From: Sneathiella sp.
GTDB taxonomy: Bacteria > Pseudomonadota > Alphaproteobacteria > Sneathiellales > Sneathiellaceae
NCBI GenBank assembly: GCA_002706985.1
Contig: PAKP01000086.1
Coordinates: 1-51,265, forward strand
Direction of reading: 5' to 3'
DNA: 51,265 nucleotides
Shown: positions 34,032-44,390 of the stretch, piece by piece
How the letters are laid out: every line of letters starts with the position of its first letter
How positions within the stretch are numbered: the stretch's first letter is position 1
The notes under the pieces: model-generated
The model's input: the letters and a program-made list of their open reading frames with translations, nothing else
The model's database searches: none
Told to the model about the DNA's origin: nothing
Made by a program: the position numbers and the translations under genes

Positions 34032-35279
34032 ATGATCAAAAATCGGCTGCAAAACTTCCTCATCCAGTTATTCCTTCTCATGACCCTGACCGCAATCAGC
34101 AGCCCTGCTATGGCGATTGACGCAGTCTCACTCGGACCGCGTCCTCTGTTCCTGATCGATGACATGGAGGCAAGCGAACTAAAGGAAAAACTTCAGCAAT
34201 GCCAGGCCGGACCGTTTTCCACATCCGATTTTTCCATAGGACATCGCGGCGCTGCCTTGCAGTTTCCGGAACATACCAAAGAGAGCTACCTCGCCGCGGC
34301 GCGTATGGGCGCGGGGATTATCGAGTGCGATGCGACCTTCACCAAGGACAGGGAACTGGTTTGCCGCCACTCCCAATGCGATCTGCATTTGACAACGGAT
34401 ATCCTGACACGACCGGAACTTGCCGCCAAATGCTCGGTTCCCTTTAGTCCGTCGGACGGCAGCGGAAGCAGGGCGACCGCCAAATGCTGCGCATCCGATC
34501 TCACCTTGGCGGAGTTCAAAACACTGCGGGGCAAGATGGATGGCGCCAACACGGCTGCCGAGACCGTGGTCGAATTTGTCGCGGGCACACCGGCATGGCG
34601 AACCGATCTTTATGCTTCCACCGGAACATTGATGACCCATAAGGAAAGCATCGATCTCATCGACAGCCTTGGCCTTAAATTTATCCCGGAGCTTAAATCG
34701 GCCGATGTTCCGATGCCATATGAAGGTGATTACAGCCAGCAAGACTATGCAAAGGCGCTGATCGCCGACTACAAGGCCGCCGGGATCGCCCCTGAACGCG
34801 TTTTTCCACAGTCATTTAATCTGGACGATGTGCTTTACTGGATCAGGAATGAGCCTGAATTTGGAGCACAGGCTGTTTATCTGGATGATCGCTATCGCGG
34901 CAATGGGATAAATCCCGATGATCCGTCCAGCTTCTCGCCAACCATGCAGGAGTTGAGTGCCAAGGGCCTCAAATATATTGCGCCGCCGATCTGGATGCTG
35001 CTCACGCTTGATGAAACCGGCAAAATCATTCCATCCGCCTACGCAGAGGAAGCGAAGAAGGCTGGCCTGAAGATCATCACCTGGACACTGGAACGCTCCG
35101 GCTCTCTCGCCAATGGCGGCGGCTGGTACTATCGCAGCGTCAAGGATGCCATCGATAACGAAGGCGACATGATGACCGTCCTTGACGTGCTGGCGAAAGA
35201 TGTCGGCGTTAAAGGCGTCTTCTCTGACTGGCCTACCACAACGACATATTATGCAAACTGCATGGGGCTTGATTATTAA
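34032..35279 (+). CDS. Exported glycerophosphodiester phosphodiesterase
   Basis: A 415-residue protein with a signal peptide ([23 protein letters not shown]). The catalytic GDPD start [37 protein letters not shown] near residues 70-106 contains the His-Arg and Glu/Asp residues of the active site, and [12 protein letters not shown] the second histidine. It would hydrolyse glycerophosphodiesters to glycerol-3-phosphate and an alcohol in the periplasm. The form is the larger GlpQ-like one with an insertion rich in Cys. AAAGGGA precedes the ATG. Its stop overlaps that of putA by four bases. Confidence 0.9.
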   Translation: MIKNRLQNFLIQLFLLMTLTAISSPAMAIDAVSLGPRPLFLIDDMEASELKEKLQQCQAGPFSTSDFSIGHRGAALQFPEHTKESYLAAARMGAGIIECDATFTKDRELVCRHSQCDLHLTTDILTRPELAAKCSVPFSPSDGSGSRATAKCCASDLTLAEFKTLRGKMDGANTAAETVVEFVAGTPAWRTDLYASTGTLMTHKESIDLIDSLGLKFIPELKSADVPMPYEGDYSQQDYAKALIADYKAAGIAPERVFPQSFNLDDVLYWIRNEPEFGAQAVYLDDRYRGNGINPDDPSSFSPTMQELSAKGLKYIAPPIWMLLTLDETGKIIPSAYAEEAKKAGLKIITWTLERSGSLANGGGWYYRSVKDAIDNEGDMMTVLDVLAKDVGVKGVFSDWPTTTTYYANCMGLDY

Positions 35280-38200
35280 GCCTCATTCGCTGCGAGCAGT
35301 TTGGCATTCCCGCCTGAGGCCGTTGTATCGATGCTGAGTGCCCGTTCCGCAACCATATATTCCCAGCTTTGGCTGCTCGTGATGAGCGGAATGATGGCAC
35401 CTTCCCGCGCCGCCACGGCCTTGCGATAACGGACAAGGTCATATTCGCCGACTGTAAGGGCGACACCCCCGAGAGAGGAAAGACTGCTGACGAGCCAAGG
35501 AGATAGCGGAACGGGTAAAGAAGAGATCAATCCTGCCGGAAGCTTTGATTTTACAAACGCGGCAATCACCTCCGTGGCCTCCGCAGGTGCATCTGCCAGA
35601 AGGATTGCATTCCCGGTCAGTAATGCCTGTGTCGCCAGAGATAGCGCCGATTTTCCGGCGCAGATCATAACGCCTCTTCCATGCAGGCTCAGACGATTGC
35701 TCTCTCCTGTCGGGCCAATGAGGTCTCTCGGCCGCGGATCATAGCCAGCCACCGTTTCCAGAGCTGTTGTCATCTCCAGCGCCGCGTTTTTACCAAGTCC
35801 GCTGACAATATCTCGCAACAGGGAAAGTCGGTCATCCTGTCGATCCCATTTTAACTGAGCCTTTCGCGCCTCAATTGCCAAAGCGAGCACTTCTTTTGAA
35901 ACTGCCGCGTCTTCTGCATCGTCTGAAGACGCCACATGCGACGATTTTTCACTTTCAGATTTTTTCATGAAGCGTCGCAGATACAACGGCCCTCCTGCCT
36001 TTGGACCCGTACCAGATAATCCCTCTCCGCCAAAAGGCTGCACCCCAACGACCGCGCCGATCTGGTTGCGGTTGACATAGAGGTTTCCAACATGTGCCAG
36101 ATCGCAAACATCCTGCACCCGGGTATCGACACGCGTATGCAGCCCCAGGGTCAGGCCATAGCCAGTTGCATTGATTTTTTCCACGACCTTGTTGACGTCT
36201 TGTGCCTTGAAGGTTGCGATATGAAGTATGGGGCCGAAAATCTCCCGCTCCAGTTCGCTAATATCGCCAATACGGTAAGCTGCAGGTCCAACATAACAGC
36301 CCTTGCTTGCTCCCTTCCGCACCGGAAGTTTTCGGATCAGCTTTCCTTCGGACTCGAGTTTGTCGCAATGAGTTTCAATCATTGCCTTTGCCTCTTCATC
36401 AATCACCGGACCAACGTCCACCGAAATATCCCAGGGGTTTCCGACCTGGAGTTCCGCCATCGCTCCGTCCAGCATATTTATCACCTTTTCCGCGACATCT
36501 TCCTGGACATACAGAACCCGCAAGGCTGAGCAACGCTGGCCGGCGGATTGGAACGCCGATGCCACAATGTCGCGCACCGCCTGTTCGGGAAGAGCACTGG
36601 AGTCAACGATCATCGCATTGAGCCCGCCTGTCTCTGCAATCAATGGTGCCTCCGGATCTGCATTCTCCGCCATCGCACGGGAAATCCGCTGCGCGGTTTC
36701 TGTCGATCCGGTGAAGCAAACGCCCTTTACCTGCGGGTTAGAGACAAGCGCCGCGCCGACAACCGCTCCGTCACCCGGCAAGAACTGCAGAACCTCACCC
36801 GGGATACCAGCTTCAAGCATCAACTCAATTGCCCGCGCGGCGATGAGAGGCGTTTGCTCCGCCGGTTTCGCAATCACAGTATTCCCCGCGACCAGCGCCG
36901 CAACGATCTGACCCGTAAAAATCGCAAGGGGAAAATTCCAGGGGGAGATACAGATGAAAAGACCTCGCCCGACCATATCGCCATTTGCGGCATCTTCACG
37001 CGCCCGCAGCGCATAGTAGCGGCAGAAGTCCGCCGCTTCCCGCACTTCAGCGATGCCGTCCATCAATGACTTTCCCGCTTCACGGCTGAGAAGGCCCATT
37101 AACTCGACACGATGGGATTCATAGAGATCAGCGATGCGTTCCAAAACGGTGGCTCGTTCATCTGCCGGGACCTGCCGCCAGCCTTGCACCCCGGACACAG
37201 CAACAGCGATGGCTTTTGCCACGTCCTTTTCCGTCGCATCCGAGCATTCTCCCACGATATCGGAGAAAAGCGCCGGGTTCTTGACTTTGCGCAATTTCCC
37301 CTCAATCTCTTTGTCGTCAATCCGGGGAACTGCCCGCCATTTATATGTCTTGAATTCGCTCCGCGCCTTATCAAAATCGGCGAGAGTTGCCGGGTTTGGA
37401 AAATTGATACCGGACGAGTTTGTACGCGCCTTCCCGTAAATAGCGCGTGGGAGAGGTATTTTATCGTTCGCAATTGAAGGATACTCAAGAATTGCCGTGA
37501 CGGGATCGCGCACTACCTTTTCCGGTGGCACTTTCTCATCCAGCACCTGATTGACGAAAGAGCTGTTCGCGCCATTCTCCAGCAAGCGCCGCACCAGATA
37601 GGCAAGCAGGTCTTCATGCACCCCAACCGGCGCATATATCCGGCACCGGTTCTTGTTTTGCTTCATGACCAGATCATGCAGCCCTTCCCCCATTCCATGG
37701 AGGCGTTGAAATTCGAAATTGTCATTCCCCTTCGCCATTTCCAGTATGGCGGTAACCGAGTGGGCATTATGGGTCGCGAACTGCGGATAGATATGATCCG
37801 TCATGGAAAGAAGCTTTTTCGCGCAGGCGAGGTAACTCACATCGGTCGCGGCTTTTCGAGTGAAAACCGGGTATCCGTCATAGCCCATAACCTGGGCCAG
37901 TTTGATTTCCGTATCCCAATATGCGCCTTTGACGAGACGCACCATGATCTTGCGGTTCAGCTTTTTGGAGAGCGCATAGAGCCAGTCGATCACGTAGGCG
38001 GCGCGCGGGCCATACGCCTGTACAACCACCCCAAAGCCATCCCAGCCCTTCAAATCAGGATTTGAAAGAACAGCCTCGATGATATCCAGGGAGAGGTCGA
38101 GGCGATCTGCTTCCTCAGCATCGATATTAAACCCCATGCCGGCATTCTTCGCCTGAAAGACCAGAGACGACAGGCGGGGCACCATTTCATCCAGAACGCG

Positions 38201-38977
38201 CTTCTTCTGGGTATATTCATAGCGTGGATGCAGCGCCGACAGCTTAACCGAGATTCCGGGGTTGCTGCGAATATCATGGTTCCGGATACGTTCGGAAATA
38301 CTGGAGATCGCCTTGGAATAGGCCATGAAATAGCGTTGTGCGTCCTCTGCCGTGCGGGCGGCTTCACCCAGCATATCATAGGAATAGCTGTACCCTTTTT
38401 TCTCCATGCCGCGGGCGCGGTCCATTGCCTCCTGGATATTCCGACCCAGAACGAACTGATGCCCCAAAACCTTCATGGACTGGCTGACGGCGGTGCGAAT
38501 GACAGGCTCACCTACGCGCTTCACCAGCTTGCGGAGCTGCGCCACAACATCAAGCGTCCCGCCGCCAAGCGGATGTACGACCTTCCCCGTCAGCATCAGT
38601 CCCCATGTCGAGGCGTTCACCAGCGGTGAAGAGGAATGACCGAGGTGCTTGCTCCAATCTGCCGGCGCAATCTTGTCACTGATCAGCGCATCCATGGTGA
38701 TTTCATCCGGCACCCGCAACAACGCTTCGGCGAGACACATCAATGCAACACCTTCTTCCGTCGTCAGACCGTACTCACTCAGAAAAGTCTCCATTACTCC
38801 GGGATCATCTGCGCGGCGAAGGTCCTCGACGAGGTGGGCGGCTTTGCCGACAATCTCTTTCCGGACAGCATCAGATAAATCGAGATCGCCTATCAGCTTC
38901 CTGACAGCCGCCGCTTCATCCGTAATATAGTGGTTGCGGATATCAGCACGCAGGATCGGCAATTTTTTTTCTGGCAT
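35276..38977 (-). CDS. putA: Bifunctional proline dehydrogenase/P5C dehydrogenase
   Basis: A 1233-residue PutA that oxidises proline to glutamate. Residues 1-130 are the PutA arm region and lack the ribbon-helix-helix DNA-binding domain of E. coli PutA, so it is not a self-repressor. The FAD proline dehydrogenase barrel follows ([44 protein letters not shown]). The aldehyde dehydrogenase part has [24 protein letters not shown] and the catalytic Cys in [16 protein letters not shown]. The last 200 residues are the extra C-terminal domain that closes the substrate tunnel in long PutAs. GAGGTG precedes the ATG. Confidence 0.96.
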   Translation of the reverse strand: MPEKKLPILRADIRNHYITDEAAAVRKLIGDLDLSDAVRKEIVGKAAHLVEDLRRADDPGVMETFLSEYGLTTEEGVALMCLAEALLRVPDEITMDALISDKIAPADWSKHLGHSSSPLVNASTWGLMLTGKVVHPLGGGTLDVVAQLRKLVKRVGEPVIRTAVSQSMKVLGHQFVLGRNIQEAMDRARGMEKKGYSYSYDMLGEAARTAEDAQRYFMAYSKAISSISERIRNHDIRSNPGISVKLSALHPRYEYTQKKRVLDEMVPRLSSLVFQAKNAGMGFNIDAEEADRLDLSLDIIEAVLSNPDLKGWDGFGVVVQAYGPRAAYVIDWLYALSKKLNRKIMVRLVKGAYWDTEIKLAQVMGYDGYPVFTRKAATDVSYLACAKKLLSMTDHIYPQFATHNAHSVTAILEMAKGNDNFEFQRLHGMGEGLHDLVMKQNKNRCRIYAPVGVHEDLLAYLVRRLLENGANSSFVNQVLDEKVPPEKVVRDPVTAILEYPSIANDKIPLPRAIYGKARTNSSGINFPNPATLADFDKARSEFKTYKWRAVPRIDDKEIEGKLRKVKNPALFSDIVGECSDATEKDVAKAIAVAVSGVQGWRQVPADERATVLERIADLYESHRVELMGLLSREAGKSLMDGIAEVREAADFCRYYALRAREDAANGDMVGRGLFICISPWNFPLAIFTGQIVAALVAGNTVIAKPAEQTPLIAARAIELMLEAGIPGEVLQFLPGDGAVVGAALVSNPQVKGVCFTGSTETAQRISRAMAENADPEAPLIAETGGLNAMIVDSSALPEQAVRDIVASAFQSAGQRCSALRVLYVQEDVAEKVINMLDGAMAELQVGNPWDISVDVGPVIDEEAKAMIETHCDKLESEGKLIRKLPVRKGASKGCYVGPAAYRIGDISELEREIFGPILHIATFKAQDVNKVVEKINATGYGLTLGLHTRVDTRVQDVCDLAHVGNLYVNRNQIGAVVGVQPFGGEGLSGTGPKAGGPLYLRRFMKKSESEKSSHVASSDDAEDAAVSKEVLALAIEARKAQLKWDRQDDRLSLLRDIVSGLGKNAALEMTTALETVAGYDPRPRDLIGPTGESNRLSLHGRGVMICAGKSALSLATQALLTGNAILLADAPAEATEVIAAFVKSKLPAGLISSLPVPLSPWLVSSLSSLGGVALTVGEYDLVRYRKAVAAREGAIIPLITSSQSWEYMVAERALSIDTTASGGNAKLLAANEA

Positions 38978-39078
38978 GGCGCACCTCGTAAACAGGATTT
39001 GATCGGAGTTTCAACTGTCACTCCATACTACCCTTTTTAACGCAGGCTTTCAGACCAAAATACCAACCAGAATATTAC

Positions 39079-39139
39079 CCTTTGATGGAAAATTGAGATT
39101 AAAATTTACTTTTTTCCTATCATATGGGCACATCAAAGG
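39079..39139. promoter_or_regulatory. Spaced inverted repeat CCTTTGATG/CATCAAAGG upstream of putA
   Basis: CCTTTGATG at 39079-39087 and its exact complement CATCAAAGG at 39131-39139 are 43 bases apart, in the 182-base gap that must hold the putA promoter. Spaced arms like these fit a looped or cooperative regulator site. PutA here cannot repress itself, so an outside regulator is required. The assignment is inference. Confidence 0.35.
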
Positions 39140-39145
39140 ATATTA

Positions 39146-39167
39146 GTCCATGAAAATTTTCATGGAC
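39146..39167. repeat. 22-base perfect palindrome at the carboxylase stop codon
   Basis: The half-site GTCCATGAAAA (39146-39156) is followed directly by its complement TTTTCATGGAC. It spans the stop codon of the acyl-CoA carboxylase gene and lies about 170 bases upstream of putA. In RNA it would fold into a 9-10 bp hairpin with a tiny loop. It may terminate the carboxylase message or act as a DNA site for putA; no T-run follows on the minus strand. Confidence 0.5.
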
Positions 39168-40707
39168 GGACTTTAAAACTGGACACGCCGGTTGTCCTTA
39201 ACGGTACCGCCATATCCGCGAAATCACATAGGATTTTGCGGGTATCACGGGGGTCGATAATTTCCTCAATCAGAAACCGCTCCGCTGACCTGAATGGGGA
39301 CCGGAGACGATTCAATCTCTCCTCAATTTCTTCCAGCTTTGCCTTTGGATCATCCGATGCTTCAAGTTCGGATTTATAGGCTGCCTCCAACCCACCCGCA
39401 ATCGGCAGAGAACCCCAGTCACCGGATGGCCAGGCGTAGCGAAGATTGAAGCGGCCGGAGTTCATATGGGCCGCACCAGCAACACCATATGTTTTACGCA
39501 CCAGAATGGCACACCAGGGAACGGTTGCCTGGGCTATTGCCGCCATTGCCCGCACCCCATGCCGGATCGTCGCTTCATCTTCGGCTTTCCGGCCGACAAG
39601 GAAGCCCGGTATATCGACAAGATGCGCGACCGGTAAATGGAAGGTCTGCGCCAAATCGACAAAACGCAGCACTTTTTGCGCGGCATTCGCTGTCCAGGCA
39701 CCTCCATAGTGATAAGGATCGCTTGCCATGATCGCGACGGGCCATCCGTCCAGGCGGGCAAAACCGGTAATAACGGAGCGACCCCACTTCTTACCGATTT
39801 CAAAGAAGCTGTCCTTGTCAACAGTCGCTTCGATAATCTTGCGCATTTTATATACTTTTCGGGCATCGCGCGGAATTGCATCAATCAGCCATTCTTCCCG
39901 CCGGTTCGGATCATCTCCCGTCTCCACCCGTTCGGGCAATTCAAAGACCGACGGCGGGAGGTAGGATAAAAACCGCCGAACCTTTTCGAACGCCTCTTCT
40001 TCCGACTTTGCTTCGTCATCAACCGCTCCATTGCGGGTATGTATATCGGAGCCACCCAGTTCATTCTTGGTCAGGATTTCGCCTGTGCGCGCGACGACCG
40101 GCGGCCCGGCAACGAACATCTGGGAGGTTTCCTTAACCATGACGGAATAATGACTTGCCGCGACACGGGCGGCACCGAGGCCTGCCGTTGACCCAAGCGC
40201 CATGGCGACAACCGGTACTTTCGAAAGATTATCGATGACGACATCCCATCCACGGACCTCGGGCACATAGGTGCGCCCTTCCGTCTCGATTGTTTTGACG
40301 GAACCGCCACCTCCTGTCCCATCGACAAGCCGGATCAGGGGCAGTTGCAGGGAACTCGCCATGTTTTCCACATGTATGAGCTTTTCCCGGATACCGGCGT
40401 CGTTGGCGCCGCCGCGTACCGTAAAATCATCTCCGGCAACAACCACCCGCTTGCCATTGACGCGCCCGCGCCCGGTAATCAGGTTCGCCGGCTGCACGTC
40501 CACAAGCTTCCCGTCCGCGTCATACTCCCCGCGGCCAGTGGTCGACCCGACCTCTTCAAAAGAGCCGTCATCCAGAAATTTGTCAATCCGGTCGCGTACC
40601 GTCAGCTTTCCCGCATTCACATGGCGCGCAACTTTCTCTTTCCCGCCCATTTGCTGTACAAATTTCTGGCGTAGTTTCAGTTCTTCTATTTCTTTTTCCC
40701 AACTCAT
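39160..40707 (-). CDS. Acyl-CoA carboxylase, carboxyltransferase (beta) subunit
   Basis: A 515-residue carboxyltransferase of the propionyl-/methylcrotonyl-CoA carboxylase type. The N-terminal half has LTVRDRIDKFLDDGSFEEVGS and VDGTGGGGSVKTIE, where oxyanion glycines are expected. The C-terminal half has HLVDIPGFLVGRKAEDEATIRHGVRAMAAIAQATVPW and VRKTYGVAGAAHMNSGRFNLRYAWPSGDWGSLPIAGG. It transfers CO2 from carboxybiotin to an acyl-CoA. No biotin carboxylase or biotin carrier gene is adjacent, so the partner subunit must be elsewhere. AAGGGG precedes the ATG. A palindrome covers its stop. Confidence 0.9.
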   Translation of the reverse strand: MSWEKEIEELKLRQKFVQQMGGKEKVARHVNAGKLTVRDRIDKFLDDGSFEEVGSTTGRGEYDADGKLVDVQPANLITGRGRVNGKRVVVAGDDFTVRGGANDAGIREKLIHVENMASSLQLPLIRLVDGTGGGGSVKTIETEGRTYVPEVRGWDVVIDNLSKVPVVAMALGSTAGLGAARVAASHYSVMVKETSQMFVAGPPVVARTGEILTKNELGGSDIHTRNGAVDDEAKSEEEAFEKVRRFLSYLPPSVFELPERVETGDDPNRREEWLIDAIPRDARKVYKMRKIIEATVDKDSFFEIGKKWGRSVITGFARLDGWPVAIMASDPYHYGGAWTANAAQKVLRFVDLAQTFHLPVAHLVDIPGFLVGRKAEDEATIRHGVRAMAAIAQATVPWCAILVRKTYGVAGAAHMNSGRFNLRYAWPSGDWGSLPIAGGLEAAYKSELEASDDPKAKLEEIEERLNRLRSPFRSAERFLIEEIIDPRDTRKILCDFADMAVPLRTTGVSSFKVRP

Positions 40708-40840
40708 CCGGATGTCCCCTTTTTTATTTTTATTTTATGGGTTCGGGCCGTAGCACGAACGCCCCCTGCAGCGTTTTTTGAACATCAAAGCCTTGTATCG
40801 GCCTGCTGTCAACTGCTTCAATATTAAAGAGACCTATTAG

Positions 40841-41713
40841 TTAGTCCGGCAAAGGGATATAGCTGTCGTCGCCTGGCACACTATCAAAGCGGTTTTCTTT
40901 CCAATCTTCTTTCGCCTGCTCTATTCTCTCGCGACGGCTGGAAACAAAGTTCCAGTATATAGTGCGATGCTCCGGTAGTGCATCCCCTCCCAAAACGGCA
41001 ATGACAGTATCCTTCATCGCTGTCAGCGTCACAGTCGGATTCTTATCAAGGACCGCGAGCGTTCCTGCCTCAACCGAAGCGCCATCAATATCTACTTCGC
41101 CCTCGATGACATAGACCGCCGCTTCTTCATATTCCGGAGCAAAGGGAATAGATGCACCCGCCTCCAGCTGGATATCGGCAAAAAACAGGCGGCTGAGAGT
41201 CGCAACCGGAGATGTTTCCCCAAACAGACTTCCCGCGACCAGACGCCCCCGCCATCTCTCACCATGCAGCTCAGGTAATTCAGACTTGGGCGTATGAACG
41301 AACGACGGATCTATCTCCTCATGCTCTTTGGGAAGCGCAACCCACATCTGCAATCCATGAACCGGCCGTTCAACACGGCGCATCGCGTCGCTGCTGCGCT
41401 CCGAATGGACAATGCCGCGTCCCGCCGTCATCCAATTGACATCGCCTGGGCAGATTTCCTGAACCGAGCCAATGCTGTCGCGATGAAGGATGGAGCCCTC
41501 GTATAAATAAGTGACTGTCGCCAGCCCGATATGAGGATGCGGCCGAACATCCATGCCCTGACCGGCTTTCAATACTGCGGGGCCCATATGGTCGAGAAAC
41601 ACAAATGACCCGACAGAACGGCGTTTGGCGACGGGCAATAACCGGCGCACCTCAAACCCGCCAATATCCGCAATTTTGCCCGTGATACTTAAGGCGATGC
41701 TGTCCGCTGTCAT
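40841..41713 (-). CDS. Pirin family protein
   Basis: A 290-residue double-cupin protein. The N-terminal cupin keeps the metal set of pirins: His59 and His61 in RPHPHIG, His103 and Glu105 in GRGIVHSER. The C-terminal cupin has lost these ligands, which is usual. Bacterial pirins such as YhhW have quercetinase activity in vitro, and others bind metabolic enzymes; the natural role here is unknown. It is followed on the minus strand by the carboxylase gene 133 bases on and preceded by bdhA 18 bases upstream, so bdhA and pirin are probably one transcript. Confidence 0.92.
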   Translation of the reverse strand: MTADSIALSITGKIADIGGFEVRRLLPVAKRRSVGSFVFLDHMGPAVLKAGQGMDVRPHPHIGLATVTYLYEGSILHRDSIGSVQEICPGDVNWMTAGRGIVHSERSSDAMRRVERPVHGLQMWVALPKEHEEIDPSFVHTPKSELPELHGERWRGRLVAGSLFGETSPVATLSRLFFADIQLEAGASIPFAPEYEEAAVYVIEGEVDIDGASVEAGTLAVLDKNPTVTLTAMKDTVIAVLGGDALPEHRTIYWNFVSSRRERIEQAKEDWKENRFDSVPGDDSYIPLPD

Positions 41714-41731
41714 CTGGTCACCTCTCCGTCA

Positions 41732-42514
41732 TTATTGTGCCGTCCAGCCACCATCAATTGATTGCAGGCTGCCGGTGATGTTTTCCGCCGCGTCACTGCA
41801 AAGAAACATTGCGAGAGCGGCCACCTGTTCAATGGTTGTGAACTTCTTCGTTGCCGCGGCAGCAAGCAGGACATCATTTATTACCTGCTCTTCAGTTATG
41901 CCGCGGGTTTTTGCCGTATCCGGAATTTGTTTTTCGACAAGAGGCGTCCATACATATCCAGGGCAAATCGCATTTACCGTGATATTATCCTTCGCAACCT
42001 CAAGAGCAGCCGTCTTGGTAAGACCGGCGATACCATGCTTCGCCGCAACATAAGCACTCTTGTTAGGTGAGGCGACAAGCGCGTGAGCCGAGGCGGTATT
42101 GATGATCCGCCCCCACCCGCGCTTCATCATCAGGGGAATAGCATGGTGCATCGTATGAAAGGCGGATGTAAGATTGATGGCAATGATCGCGTCCCATTTT
42201 TCCAGCGGAAATTCCGCGATCGGTGCGACATACTGGATACCAGCATTGTTTATCAGAATGTCAACGCCGCCGTATTCAGCGACGGTTAGGTCAAACATCG
42301 CTGAAATTTCGTCCGGTTTCGTCATATCTGCCGGACTATACAGGCATTTAACACCATACTCGCTTTCGAAGGAACTGCGTAGCGATTCAATCTCGGCCGC
42401 ATCACCAAAGCCGTTAATAACAAGATTGCATCCTTCTTTAGCAAGCGCCCTCGCGCAACCTTCTCCTATCCCGGAAGTTGAGCCTGTAATTACCGCAACC
42501 TTATCTTTTAACAT
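41732..42514 (-). CDS. bdhA: 3-hydroxybutyrate dehydrogenase
   Basis: A 260-residue SDR. It has the NAD motif GSTSGIG at residues 11-17, NNAGIQYVAPIAEFP at 89-103, and the catalytic set Ser142, Tyr155 and Lys159 in NTASAHALVASPNKSAYVAAKHG. These numbers and the surrounding sequence match D-3-hydroxybutyrate dehydrogenases. It oxidises 3-hydroxybutyrate to acetoacetate, which ScoAB (860-2241) would then activate. AAGGA before the ATG supports the start. The pirin gene follows 18 bases after its stop. Confidence 0.94.
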   Translation of the reverse strand: MLKDKVAVITGSTSGIGEGCARALAKEGCNLVINGFGDAAEIESLRSSFESEYGVKCLYSPADMTKPDEISAMFDLTVAEYGGVDILINNAGIQYVAPIAEFPLEKWDAIIAINLTSAFHTMHHAIPLMMKRGWGRIINTASAHALVASPNKSAYVAAKHGIAGLTKTAALEVAKDNITVNAICPGYVWTPLVEKQIPDTAKTRGITEEQVINDVLLAAAATKKFTTIEQVAALAMFLCSDAAENITGSLQSIDGGWTAQ

Positions 42515-42575
42515 TGAGATTCCTTTTCATACATCCCGTGAAAACTGGTTGAAGATTACTCCTGCATTAGAGAAA

Positions 42576-44351
42576 TTACAACGGCCAGAAGAATAGAATA
42601 GATGGTATTGAAACCGCGATAACGAGAATTTCAAGGGGCAGGCCCATTCGCCAGTAATCCCCGAACTTATAACCACCCGGCCCCATGATGAGCGTATTAT
42701 TTTTGTGGCCGATCGGTGTCAGGAAAGCACAGGACGCGGCAACCGCGACAACCATCAGGAACGTATCGGGGTTCACATTCAGCCGATTTGCGATATCGAG
42801 CGCAATCGGTGCCCCGATGACGGCCGTTGCCGTATTGTTGAGAACGTCCGACAAGGTCATGATCACCACCATCAGGACGGTCAGAACCACCACGATGGGC
42901 AGCCCTTCCGTCAAATTGACGATACTGCCGGCGATAAGCCCCGTTCCTCCCGATTCCTCAAGCGCTACCCCAAGCGGGATCATCGAGCCCAACAGCACAA
43001 TGACAGGCCATTCGATGTGATTATACACCTCTTGTATCGGCACTATATCGAGTGCGACATAAGCCGCCACAACAATCGCCAGAGCGACAGCGAGATAAAT
43101 CCAGCCGAAACTTGCCGCCGCAATCCCTGCGGCGAAAATGCCTGTCGCCAATCCGGCGCGGCGATACTGCGTCACCGAAAGCCCGCGCTCAGCCAGAGGC
43201 AAAACGCCCAGCCACTGGGCAACTTCAGGCACCCGGTCAACAGACCCCAACAAAATCAGAATGTCACCCGCCTGTATATCAAGTTTACGGACTCTTTCGC
43301 GAAACTTCTCTCCCTGGCGTGAGACGCCAAGCAGGGTGACGCCATGGCGCGTGAGCAAACGAAGGGACATAGCCGAGCGACCCTCAATTCGCGCATATCG
43401 GGGCACCACGAATTCCATCAGCACCATACCGCCGGAAGCTGCCTTTTCATGCCGCTTCTCGCCGTCAAATTCCAGTTTCATTGCACCGCGGAATTGATCA
43501 ATACTTTTTGCAACTGCATCCACGACAAGGACATCTCCGGCCCGGATCTCCGCATTTCGCGCCTGTCCGGCAAGGCGTTTGTTATTCCGAACCAAGCCGA
43601 CCACCGCGGCATCATTCTCATCCGCGACATCATCCAGCTCTCTCACAAGCATCCCGATCGCTGGCGACTCTTCAGGCACCAGCAGCTCCGCAAGATACCC
43701 TTCCTGATCAAGCAGATCGACCGTTGGCGCCTTGCTGTCCCGTGATCCCGGAATGAGTCTCCAACCGATAACGGTAATAAAGACGATACCGACGATTGCA
43801 CAGACAAGGCCGACAGGCGCAAAATCGAACATGCCAAAAGGAGTACCCAAAGCAGCCTCCCGATAGGAGGCGATGATGATGTTGGGCGGCGTGCCGATCA
43901 AGGTAATCAATCCGCCGAGGATGGTTGCGAATGCAAGCGGCATCAGGGTAATGCGCGGAGATCGTTTGGCCTTGTTGGAGGCCTGCAAATCGACCGGCAT
44001 CAACATGGCGAGCGCCGCGACATTATTCATAAACGCGGAAAATACCGCGCTTAACGCACCCATTGCCGCAATATGACTTGAAAGCTTTAAATCAAGCGCC
44101 GCCAGCCTCCGTGTAATCAGATCAATCGCGCCAGAGTTCACCAGTCCCCGTGAAACAACCAGCACCAGCGCAATTATTATCGTTGCCGGATGACCAAAGC
44201 CCGAAAACGCCAGTTCCGTCGGAACAAGCCCCAAGACCAGAGCGATAACAAGCGCAACAAAAGCCACCAGATCATAGCGCCAGCGCCCCCAGATCAGCAG
44301 CGCGAAGACGACACCGAACAGCGAAAATAAAAGAATTTGGTCAATCGTCAT
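42576..44351 (-). CDS. SLC13/DASS family permease with TrkA-C domains
   Basis: A 591-residue membrane protein. An N-terminal bundle (IALVLGLVPTELAFSGFGHPATIIIALVLVVSRG, AFMNNVAALAMLMP) and a C-terminal bundle (NNTATAVIGAPIALDIANRL) carry the paired SNT/NNT-like motifs of divalent anion:Na+ symporters. Between them, about residues 215-390, lie two soluble TrkA-C (RCK-C) domains (VGLVRNNKRLAGQARNAEIRAGDVLVV and a second copy LGVSRQGEKFRERVRKLDIQAGDILIL). Such proteins import sulfate, phosphate or dicarboxylates; the ion cannot be chosen here. It is the last gene of the mscS, NTF2-like, SLC13 minus-strand set. Confidence 0.9.
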   Translation of the reverse strand: MTIDQILLFSLFGVVFALLIWGRWRYDLVAFVALVIALVLGLVPTELAFSGFGHPATIIIALVLVVSRGLVNSGAIDLITRRLAALDLKLSSHIAAMGALSAVFSAFMNNVAALAMLMPVDLQASNKAKRSPRITLMPLAFATILGGLITLIGTPPNIIIASYREAALGTPFGMFDFAPVGLVCAIVGIVFITVIGWRLIPGSRDSKAPTVDLLDQEGYLAELLVPEESPAIGMLVRELDDVADENDAAVVGLVRNNKRLAGQARNAEIRAGDVLVVDAVAKSIDQFRGAMKLEFDGEKRHEKAASGGMVLMEFVVPRYARIEGRSAMSLRLLTRHGVTLLGVSRQGEKFRERVRKLDIQAGDILILLGSVDRVPEVAQWLGVLPLAERGLSVTQYRRAGLATGIFAAGIAAASFGWIYLAVALAIVVAAYVALDIVPIQEVYNHIEWPVIVLLGSMIPLGVALEESGGTGLIAGSIVNLTEGLPIVVVLTVLMVVIMTLSDVLNNTATAVIGAPIALDIANRLNVNPDTFLMVVAVAASCAFLTPIGHKNNTLIMGPGGYKFGDYWRMGLPLEILVIAVSIPSILFFWPL

Positions 44352-44390
44352 TAGTTACTATCCGAAACAACGCAGAAAAAAGCACAGATA

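Noticed and set aside
40760..40785. AACGC/GCGTT hairpin followed by T as a terminator
   Set aside because: The T-run is on the plus strand while both neighbouring genes are on the minus strand, so the direction is wrong.
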